Assembly (NCBI GenBank): GCA_900546665.1
Contig: URDY01000028.1
Span: 1-33,026 of the forward strand
Length of the DNA stretch: 33,026 nt
DNA from: an uncultured Paraprevotella sp.
GTDB taxonomy: Bacteria > Bacteroidota > Bacteroidia > Bacteroidales > Bacteroidaceae
Direction: 5' to 3'
Notes under the pieces: generated by a model
Database searches by the model: none
Told to the model about the DNA's origin: nothing
Seen by the model: only the letters and a program-made list of their open reading frames with translations
Made by a program: the position numbers and the translations under genes
In this document: positions 27,954 to 33,026 of the stretch, piece after piece
Layout: each line of letters begins with the position of its first letter
Numbering within the stretch: position 1 is the stretch's first letter

Positions 27954-28556
27954 ATGCCTGAACAAAAACTCAATTTATACGTAATCGCCGGATGTAACGG
28001 CGCAGGCAAAACAACTGCAAGTTTTACTGTATTGCCAGAGATGCTCGATTGTCGCGAATTTGTCAATGCAGATGAAATTGCGGCCGGATTGTCACCATTC
28101 AATCCGGAAGGTGTTGCTATCGAAGCCGGACGCCTGATGATCAACAGAATACTTCATCTTCTGAAAGAGGGTGAAACATTTGCATTCGAGACTACACTGG
28201 CCACCCGCTCATACGTCAAGCTGATCCAGCAGGCCCAGAAGCGGGGATACTTCGTCACGCTGCTCTTTTTCTCTCTTTCCAGTCCGGAACAGGCTTGCAA
28301 AAGAGTAGCCAAAAGAGTGAGCGAAGGAGGACACAACATTCCTACCGACGTCATCTATCGGAGGTACGAAAACGGCCTGAGCAATCTTTTCAATCTTTAC
28401 ATGCCGGTATGCGACTACTGGACACTGTACGACAACAGTACTTGTCCGGCAGAGAAAATAGCATTCGGCTGGAAAAATCAAAAAGTAACTATTTTGGAAC
28501 CCGCTGTATATGAAAAATTCAAAAACCAGTTCAACAAGACAGATGATAATGAATGA
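27954..28556 (+). CDS. Zeta-toxin-like P-loop kinase
   Basis: A 200-residue kinase of the zeta/PezT toxin fold. Walker A GCNGAGKTT (13-21, Lys19) is preceded by a hydrophobic strand. Then come NADEIAAGLSPFNP (Asp40, Glu41), FAFETTLATRS (Glu79) and an Arg-rich stretch CKRVAKRVSEGGHNIP...RRYENGL that fits phosphate-binding arginines. Known zeta toxins phosphorylate UDP-N-acetylglucosamine and so block cell-wall synthesis; that activity here is inferred from fold only. No epsilon-type antitoxin precedes it. A very small gene overlaps its stop codon, suggesting a toxin-first two-gene unit with its own promoter and terminator. Base composition resembles the neighbours. Confidence 0.88.
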   Translation: MPEQKLNLYVIAGCNGAGKTTASFTVLPEMLDCREFVNADEIAAGLSPFNPEGVAIEAGRLMINRILHLLKEGETFAFETTLATRSYVKLIQQAQKRGYFVTLLFFSLSSPEQACKRVAKRVSEGGHNIPTDVIYRRYENGLSNLFNLYMPVCDYWTLYDNSTCPAEKIAFGWKNQKVTILEPAVYEKFKNQFNKTDDNE

Positions 28557-28704
28557 GACTGAGGTAGCTGAAATGCAACGAAAAATTGATGAAGGCATAC
28601 AGCTGGCCCAGGAACGTCTGATCGAAAAGGCAAAAAGGAATCATACTACATTAGTCATCGCGCGTAACAATGAAGTAGTAGAAGTCACTGCAGATGAGCT
28701 TTAA
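28543..28704 (+). CDS. Small protein overlapping the zeta-like kinase, candidate antitoxin
   Basis: A 53-residue protein (51 if the second ATG at 28549 is used). The first half is a charged, probably helical segment (EVAEMQRKIDEGIQLAQERLIEKAKR). The end forms a short beta-like stretch TTLVIARNNEVVEV followed by TADEL. The start overlaps the kinase stop by 14 or 8 bases, which implies translational coupling. Similar small proteins with a TLVxARxxxVVEx ending follow zeta-like kinases in other Gram-negatives as far as I recall, but I cannot verify this here. An antitoxin role is inference from position and size. Its last codons form the left half of the terminator. Confidence 0.75.
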   Translation: MIMNETEVAEMQRKIDEGIQLAQERLIEKAKRNHTTLVIARNNEVVEVTADEL

Positions 28705-28720
28705 AGCTCATCTGCTTTTT
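28690..28720 (+). terminator. Terminator overlapping the end of the small gene
   Basis: GCAGATGAGCTTT (28690-28702) and AAAGCTCATCTGC (28703-28715) form a perfect 26-base palindrome, followed by five T. The left arm includes the last codons and the stop codon starts within it. Confidence 0.9.
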
Positions 28721-28985
28721 ATAATGACCAATAATTGCCAGCAATTCTACGCAAACGGCGGTAATTGGGAAGCGCGGTCATGTCATCCGACAGTACACAC
28801 AAATCAGAAAGCGCATAAATATCGGCCGATTCATCTGTAGCCGTATTCTCCAGTATTCTGAAAATATGATTGCGTGCATCCACAATCTGCACGGCATCCG
28901 TGTTATAAACCGCATCATTTCTCTGCAATTCCTTTTCTACCAGTCGCGATAGAGCTTCAATAAAATCATTGATTTCTTCAGTCAT
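28719..28985 (-). CDS. Small acidic protein of unknown function
   Basis: I do not recognise this 88-residue protein. It starts MTEEINDFIEALSRLVEKEL and is rich in Asp, Glu and Leu, with no signal peptide or membrane segment. The composition (IVDARNHIFRIL, IYALSDLCVLSDD, a basic end YRRLRRIAGNY) looks like a soluble helical protein. ATG at 28985 is chosen because the two codons further upstream begin with TTG. A near-consensus -7 box TATCTTTA lies at 29009-29016. It is convergent with the zeta-like pair, 14 bases apart, and divergent from the thioesterase. Confidence 0.65.
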   Translation of the reverse strand: MTEEINDFIEALSRLVEKELQRNDAVYNTDAVQIVDARNHIFRILENTATDESADIYALSDLCVLSDDMTALPNYRRLRRIAGNYWSL

Positions 28986-29054
28986 ACGCAAGATTCTTAT
29001 TTTTTACATAAAGATACGATTTATTTTTCAAACGAACACCAAATCACAAAAAAG

Positions 29055-29429
29055 ATGAATACAGGATTATCTTACACCAGCACACTGCTTGTTTCTGAAA
29101 CCCAGCTTGCCGCCCATGTAGGCAGCGGCGATCTTGAAGTATTTGCCACTCCCGCCATGGCCGCACTCATGGAAAACGCAGCCATGATGGCTGTCAAAAA
29201 CGAACTGGAAGAAGGGCAGACAACTGTAGGCGGGCACCTTAATATCTCTCATATCAAACCGACTGCCGAAGGACAGACTGTGAAGGCCACTGCCACACTG
29301 ACAGCCATTGAAGGACGAAAACTCACTTTCCGGGTTATTGCCGAAGATGAAAATGGCATCATAGGTGAAGGTGAACATTTACGATTTATAGTGGATAAGA
29401 ACAAGTTTATGAGCAAATTAAAAAAATAA
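29055..29429 (+). CDS. Hotdog-fold thioesterase, FlK-like
   Basis: A 124-residue single-domain acyl-CoA thioesterase. Thr32, Glu40 and His66 (in LEVFATPAM, ALMENAAM and HLNISHIKP) have the same spacing (8 and 26) as the catalytic Thr42, Glu50 and His76 of fluoroacetyl-CoA thioesterase FlK. The fold ends in FRVIAEDENGIIGEGEHLRFIV, the usual last strands. The natural substrate is unknown; most relatives in this group are general thioesterases without fluoroacetate specificity. It is a single gene followed by a hairpin. Confidence 0.9.
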   Translation: MNTGLSYTSTLLVSETQLAAHVGSGDLEVFATPAMAALMENAAMMAVKNELEEGQTTVGGHLNISHIKPTAEGQTVKATATLTAIEGRKLTFRVIAEDENGIIGEGEHLRFIVDKNKFMSKLKK

Positions 29430-29484
29430 AAGTTTCCTTCACCCTGATGCCAGACAGAATAATTCCAATTTAACAGAAACCAGC

Positions 29485-29516
29485 AAAGAGACCTATTGTT
29501 CTCAATAGGTCTCTTT
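29485..29516. terminator. Terminator after the thioesterase gene
   Basis: A perfect 14-base-pair stem (29485-29498 with 29503-29516, loop TTCT). The T-rich part lies inside the stem, not after it, so it may be bidirectional and also serve the convergent lipoprotein gene ending at 29556. Confidence 0.75.
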
Positions 29517-29555
29517 CTGCACATTCAAGGAACAAACAGCATTATCATGCCTGAT

Positions 29556-30101
29556 CTATTTTGTTCCTTCCCCCTTCTGAATGTTTTGTTTCCTGATACA
29601 AACCGGAACGGTACGTTCTTTCTCAACAGCACCTTCCTTGGTCAATCCTTTACTTCTATAATTCCAATACCCGTATTCATTCCAATAACGGTAGTTTCTC
29701 AACGAGAAGTACGTAGAACTGTACACCCCGTCCATATAACCGGAAAAGAAATCATCCGACAACACATAGTCGCGGATATTACAATCCAGGCCCGGATCAT
29801 CAAAACGAAGATAGATCACGCCGTCACGTATCATCCAGTCAAATTCATGATCTACGGTATACAGCCCGAACCGGTCTTCAAAATAATCGGTTTCATATCC
29901 GTAACCTGCCGTATAATCATATCTGTCCGGAACAAATTCAATCACAGAACCTACGGCCGGCTCACCGTTAATCATCATCCCCAAATCACCGAACCACCTT
30001 CCCGATATGGCATATCCCCGGTCAATATCGTCATCACATCCGAAACATAACCCAATAAGACAAACAACGCTTATCAACCGCCAATAATATAAGATTTTCA
30101 T
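29556..30101 (-). CDS. Lipoprotein of unknown function, rich in Tyr and Asp
   Basis: A 181-residue lipoprotein with a short signal (MKILYYWRLISVVCLIGLCFGC) whose Cys follows a lipobox-like CFG. The mature part is very rich in Tyr, Asp, Gly and Phe (YDYTAGYGYETDYF, FFSGYMDGVYSS, YRYWNEYGYWNY). It contains ISGRWFGDLGMM, VIYLRFDDPGLD and an opening resembling lipocalin-like GxWxG strands. I do not recognise a named family. The frame is open upstream to 30200, but the ATG at 30101 gives the signal peptide and lies 21 bases after a -7 box. Tail residues are basic. Confidence 0.8.
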   Translation of the reverse strand: MKILYYWRLISVVCLIGLCFGCDDDIDRGYAISGRWFGDLGMMINGEPAVGSVIEFVPDRYDYTAGYGYETDYFEDRFGLYTVDHEFDWMIRDGVIYLRFDDPGLDCNIRDYVLSDDFFSGYMDGVYSSTYFSLRNYRYWNEYGYWNYRSKGLTKEGAVEKERTVPVCIRKQNIQKGEGTK

Positions 30102-30121
30102 AATTCTTACTTTATCTGGTA

Positions 30122-30129
30122 CAAAGATA
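30122..30129 (-). promoter_or_regulatory. -7 box of the Tyr-rich lipoprotein gene
   Basis: TATCTTTG on the minus strand. A TTG at 30146-30148 is only 16 bases away and falls inside the left arm of the inverted repeat at 30141-30218. Confidence 0.55.
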
Positions 30130-30140
30130 CATATAACAAA

Positions 30141-30218
30141 ATTCACAATGTAAGGAAAAGGCCTAATCATCATAGGGAAAGCCCTATGACTGAGCACCAT
30201 TTTCCATACATTGTGAAT
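30141..30218. repeat. Nested inverted repeat between pyrD and the lipoprotein gene
   Basis: Outer arms 30141-30159 and 30200-30218 are complementary over 19 bases with one mismatch. An inner hairpin pairs CATAGGG (30171-30177) with CCCTATG (30182-30188), loop AAAG. It lies after the pyrD stop and before the lipoprotein promoter. No T run follows either arm. Confidence 0.75.
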
Positions 30219-30256
30219 ATTCAGAACCCCAACGGCAGCTATTGCCGGATCAGGGT

Positions 30257-31168
30257 TTATACCTCCAGGGCACCGATAATCTCACTGACACTGCTGTAGC
30301 CGTGAGAGTCCAGATAATCATTGATTCCCTTGGCCACCTTGACCGTCACGGCCGGATCGATAAAATTAGCCGTACCGATCTGTATGGCGCTGGCACCGGC
30401 CAGAAGGAATTCAATTGCATCGCGGGCATTCATGATACCACCAAGACCGATAACCGGCACGTTCACGGCCTGAGCCACCTGCCATACCATTCTCAAGGCA
30501 ACGGGCTTCACGGCCGGACCACTCAGTCCTCCGGTGTTGATGGAGAGCACAGGCCGCTTTTTCTCTATGTCAATTGCCATACCCATCAGGGTGTTGATCA
30601 GACTCAGCGCATCCGCACCGGCATCAACCACGCTGCGTGCAATATCCGCCACACTGGTTACATTGGGGGACAGCTTGACGATAAGTGTCTTGTGATAAGC
30701 TTCACGTACAGCCTTCACCACACTGGCAGCTCCTTCCGGTGTCACCCCGAAGGCCATTCCGCCCTGCTTGACATTAGGGCAGGATATATTCAGCTCAATA
30801 GCCGGAATATGTTCGAGTTCATCAATACGTGCAGCACATTCAGCATAATCCTCAGGACAGGATCCTGACACGTTGACGATCATATTGGTCCGGATATCCT
30901 TTATCTGCGGATAAATATGTGAACAGAAATAATCCACACCCTTGTTCTGAAGTCCGACACAGTTCAGCATACCCGATGCCGTCTCATACATTCTGGGATA
31001 GGGATTACCTTCACGCGGATGCAGGGTCGTTCCTTTGACAATTATACCGCCGATTTCTTCCAGATTCACAAAATCTGCAAATTCCAGACCATATCCGAAA
31101 GTGCCGGATGCTGTCATTACCGGATTCTTCAAATTCAATCCGCCTATCTTCACACTTAAATCTGCCAT
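30257..31168 (-). CDS. pyrD: Dihydroorotate dehydrogenase, class 1B catalytic subunit
   Basis: Oxidises dihydroorotate to orotate in pyrimidine synthesis, passing electrons through FMN to its partner PyrK. The 303-residue TIM barrel has [11 protein letters not shown] (FMN contact), catalytic Cys in [12 protein letters not shown], the Lys in VKLSPNVT, and the FMN phosphate motifs [13 protein letters not shown] and [10 protein letters not shown]. The start overlaps the pyrK end by 13 bases, as expected for the heterotetrameric B type, which uses NAD rather than quinone or fumarate. The nested inverted repeat at 30141-30218 follows it. Confidence 0.96.
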   Translation of the reverse strand: MADLSVKIGGLNLKNPVMTASGTFGYGLEFADFVNLEEIGGIIVKGTTLHPREGNPYPRMYETASGMLNCVGLQNKGVDYFCSHIYPQIKDIRTNMIVNVSGSCPEDYAECAARIDELEHIPAIELNISCPNVKQGGMAFGVTPEGAASVVKAVREAYHKTLIVKLSPNVTSVADIARSVVDAGADALSLINTLMGMAIDIEKKRPVLSINTGGLSGPAVKPVALRMVWQVAQAVNVPVIGLGGIMNARDAIEFLLAGASAIQIGTANFIDPAVTVKVAKGINDYLDSHGYSSVSEIIGALEV

Positions 31169-31929
31169 AACAATCTATTAATATTAAACACCGGACCTTC
31201 CTTACATACACAGAGATGACCTTCTGTCGTATTTTCCACACAACACAAGCAGGCACCCACGCCACACGCCATCATATTCTCAAGAGAAACTTCGCACTCC
31301 GCATTGACAGATCTGGCATACCGCGCTACAGCCTGCATCATGGGTTTGGGACCACATGTGGCAATACGGTTGAACGTCATCTGCGAAAGAATGGAATGCT
31401 GGGTTACAAAACCTTTTTCGCCCATCGAACCGTCCTCTGTCGTCACATAGACATCGCCATACGCCCGGAACAGATCCAGCTGCATCAGGTCACCGGCCGT
31501 ACGTCCGCCCAACAGAAACACCGGTCGCATACCGGCCTCACACATTTTCTTTCCCATATAGAGCAAAGGGGCAGTACCTACACCTCCGCCCACGAGCAGC
31601 ATGTTTTCGCCTTTCTCGGGAAATGTAAAGCCACGGCCCAACGGCATGACCACATTCAGGGTGTCGCCGGCACCCAGCTCGGCCAACCGGCGTGTACCGT
31701 CACCAACCGCATGAATCAGAAACCAAACTTCATTTTTTTCCTCAACCACATTGTTGATTGAAATCGGACGTCTGAGGAATGTCGTTTCCGAACCGCTTAC
31801 CTTCAGCTCGGCAAACTGTCCGGGACACATAGGCGGCAGCGGCTTGCTGTCTGTCAACTTTAAAAGCACGTAACCCGGACGCGGTGTCTCGGAAGAAACG
31901 ACTTTTAAATCTAGAATATATTTTTTCAT
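31156..31929 (-). CDS. pyrK: Dihydroorotate dehydrogenase electron transfer subunit
   Basis: Carries electrons from PyrD to NAD through FAD and a [2Fe-2S] cluster. At 257 residues it shows an FAD-binding beta barrel ([11 protein letters not shown], the RPxS flavin motif) and an NAD-binding segment [19 protein letters not shown]. The C-terminal cluster ligands are in [12 protein letters not shown] and [11 protein letters not shown]. It is first in a two-gene unit with pyrD. A -7 box lies at 31956-31963. Confidence 0.95.
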   Translation of the reverse strand: MKKYILDLKVVSSETPRPGYVLLKLTDSKPLPPMCPGQFAELKVSGSETTFLRRPISINNVVEEKNEVWFLIHAVGDGTRRLAELGAGDTLNVVMPLGRGFTFPEKGENMLLVGGGVGTAPLLYMGKKMCEAGMRPVFLLGGRTAGDLMQLDLFRAYGDVYVTTEDGSMGEKGFVTQHSILSQMTFNRIATCGPKPMMQAVARYARSVNAECEVSLENMMACGVGACLCCVENTTEGHLCVCKEGPVFNINRLLWQI

Positions 31930-31955
31930 ATTTCAAAACAATAAATTTCAGTATA

Positions 31956-31963
31956 CAAATATA
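31956..31963 (-). promoter_or_regulatory. -7 box of pyrK-pyrD
   Basis: TATATTTG on the minus strand, 27 bases before the pyrK ATG. A -33 element is not obvious, and I see no pyrimidine attenuator. Confidence 0.5.
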
Positions 31964-32113
31964 CGGGATAATTTTCACTTCACATATATAAATAAGGTAC
32001 ATTCTTTATTTTCATCATATACCGACCAAAGTATCCTTGAATTATTGCAGCCAACCGGCCAGTACCCGTACCACCCTGCGGAGAATCATGACTGACGACA
32101 TGCCTGTCAAATA

Positions 32114-32632
32114 TTAATCAACTTTTCCCTTAAAGGTTTCGTATGTCCCGTCATCGAAGAAGATCCTTATTTCCGTTATTTTTCTTTGCGGTTTATCTAT
32201 ATATTTCACGGTTTCACGAATTACGGGAATCTGCGCCACTCCTATATGGGAAGAAAATTCCGGACACTCATTTGCCGACCCATTATCCGCACCGCCACCT
32301 TGCAAAGCAGCCTGATCTTTCCTGCCGGAATCACCTGAGGCATTCCGGGCAGCACCATTCTCTGCATCTTGTTCAGGCAAATCCCTTTCCGGTTCTTCCG
32401 AAGCGGCAGTATCATCACACATGTTACCTTCACCAAACATCAGCCAGTTGATGTTGATCTTGGGGAAACGGCGATGTATGGCACTTACATGCTTACTGGT
32501 AGGATTTGTTCTGCCATTAAAAATACTTGACAGCGAAGAAGGCGACACTTCAAGCGCAGCAGCAAAATCCTGCTGACTCATATCTGCATCCTTCATGATC
32601 TGCATTATCCGATCTTTCATCATATCCAGCAT
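32114..32632 (-). CDS. XRE-family helix-turn-helix regulator
   Basis: A 172-residue predicted DNA-binding protein. The N-terminal HTH (about 10-65) contains SQQDFAAALEVSPSSLSSIFNG and RTNPTSKHVSAIHRRFPKININWLMFGEG, a typical Bacteroidetes XRE pattern. A low-complexity hydrophilic linker (about 70-120, rich in Ala, Asp, Glu, Gly) leads to a small C-terminal segment ITEIRIFFDDGTYETFKG. Targets are unknown. It lies alone; two copies of a 13-base motif and a hairpin in its promoter region could be its own operator, which is inference. Confidence 0.9.
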   Translation of the reverse strand: MLDMMKDRIMQIMKDADMSQQDFAAALEVSPSSLSSIFNGRTNPTSKHVSAIHRRFPKININWLMFGEGNMCDDTAASEEPERDLPEQDAENGAARNASGDSGRKDQAALQGGGADNGSANECPEFSSHIGVAQIPVIRETVKYIDKPQRKITEIRIFFDDGTYETFKGKVD

Positions 32633-32656
32633 CTTTTAAAGATAAAATAGAAAATT

Positions 32657-32672
32657 CCGGCCGATTTGCCGG
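32657..32672. repeat. Small hairpin at the regulator's transcription start
   Basis: CCGGC (32657-32661) pairs with GCCGG (32668-32672) around a 6-base loop, at the predicted transcription start of the XRE gene. It could be an operator or leader hairpin. Confidence 0.4.
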
Positions 32673-32676
32673 TTTA

Positions 32677-32707
32677 CAAAGATAAACATTAATTTGATAA
32701 AATCAAA
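32677..32707 (-). promoter_or_regulatory. Promoter of the XRE regulator gene
   Basis: The minus-strand -33 TTTG (32704-32707) is 19 bases from the -7 box TATCTTTG (32677-32684), an excellent match. Transcription would start near 32670. Confidence 0.8.
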
Positions 32708-32739
32708 ATTTCAGAGATTCAAATTTTAAAATCAAAATT
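32698..32739 (+). repeat. Two direct copies of TAAAATCAAAATT
   Basis: Exact 13-base copies at 32698-32710 and 32727-32739, 29 bases apart. The first covers the -33 element of the XRE promoter. Confidence 0.6.
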
Positions 32740-33026
32740 CATAAATCCAAAGAATTTAAATTTATAAATCAGAATTATAACAAAAGACGTGATTCAGGTT
32801 TGTATTTTCAGATATCCAGAAGCTAACTTTCAGATTTATAGTACATATCAAATAAATTATGCCAAAAAACTGGTTTTAAGAAGGGAAAATATCAAAAACA
32901 TGTCGTTTTCATGATTTTTCCTTGAATAATTTTAGTTTCTATACATAATTTATATTGATAAATTAAATATATATATACTATATACCTGATTTTTAGCATT
33001 TTAATAATACTGTATATGACGGTATT
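32740..33026. other. Gene-free, very AT-rich stretch at the window end
   Basis: I see no gene, promoter pair or terminator. The sequence is dominated by A and T with short alternating TA runs near 32964-32982. Whatever gene lies beyond the window end may use part of it as its control region. Confidence 0.4.

Noticed and set aside
30242..31761. Two long plus-strand frames antisense to pyrD (208 codons) and pyrK (181 codons)
   Set aside because: Both are shadows of pyrD-pyrK, whose motifs and overlap are clear.
32740..33026. Replication origin in the AT-rich end of the window
   Set aside because: I see no DnaA-box cluster and no dnaA or dnaN nearby; AT richness alone is not evidence.

Overview
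This window looks like ordinary chromosome from a gut-type Bacteroidales, most likely Bacteroidaceae (Bacteroides or Phocaeicola-like). The evidence is gene content (serine palmitoyltransferase for sphingolipids, a six-bladed propeller lipoprotein, a DUF4923-type lipoprotein, a GH35 beta-galactosidase with discoidin domain, a protein with a T9SS-type sorting tail) and promoter grammar. At least 17 start regions carry the Bacteroidetes -7 box TAnnTTTG, and eight of them also have a TTG/TTTG -33 element 19-20 bases upstream. Shine-Dalgarno sequences are mostly absent. I cannot name the species from sequence alone.

Layout. 1-2.6 kb: tRNA-Pro(UGG) and a secreted GH35 beta-galactosidase, both on the minus strand. 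2.7-4.6 kb: aspS. 4.7-6.7 kb: an AT-rich island with one beta-propeller lipoprotein and about 0.9 kb of non-coding, repeat-rich sequence. 6.7-8.3 kb: an RluA-family pseudouridine synthase overlapping a DUF4923-like lipoprotein. 8.8-11.1 kb: serine palmitoyltransferase divergent from a DAGK/YegS-type lipid kinase, a plausible sphingolipid pair. 11.1-18.2 kb: trmN6 on the minus strand, then lon-tgt-lptF/G and a DEAD-box RNA helicase on the plus strand. 18.3-21.1 kb: a 937-residue secreted protein of the alginate-lyase fold with a C-terminal sorting domain. 21.4-24.8 kb: DoxX-ligA-dapA on the minus strand. 25.0-27.0 kb: an HI0933-family flavoprotein and trmD. 27.2-27.8 kb: a hemolysin III/PAQR membrane protein. 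27.9-28.7 kb: a zeta-toxin-like kinase followed by a tiny overlapping gene, a candidate toxin-antitoxin pair in toxin-first order. 28.7-30.1 kb: a small unknown protein, a hotdog thioesterase and an unknown lipoprotein. 30.3-31.9 kb: pyrK-pyrD. 32.1-32.6 kb: an XRE-type regulator followed by an AT-rich intergenic stretch to the window end.

Most genes are housekeeping. Several concern RNA and translation (tRNA-Pro, aspS, rluA-type, trmN6, tgt, trmD, DEAD helicase) or the envelope (SPT, lipid kinase, LptF/G). The parts most worth a second look are: a tRNA-guanine transglycosylase that lacks the three zinc cysteines, the lipid kinase beside serine palmitoyltransferase, the zeta-like kinase pair whose terminator stem is built from the last codons of the small gene, the repeat-rich island at 5.8-6.7 kb, and a nested inverted repeat at 30.14-30.22 kb. 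I saw no transposase, integrase, CRISPR array or rRNA. I did not find a convincing entirely new multi-gene system.
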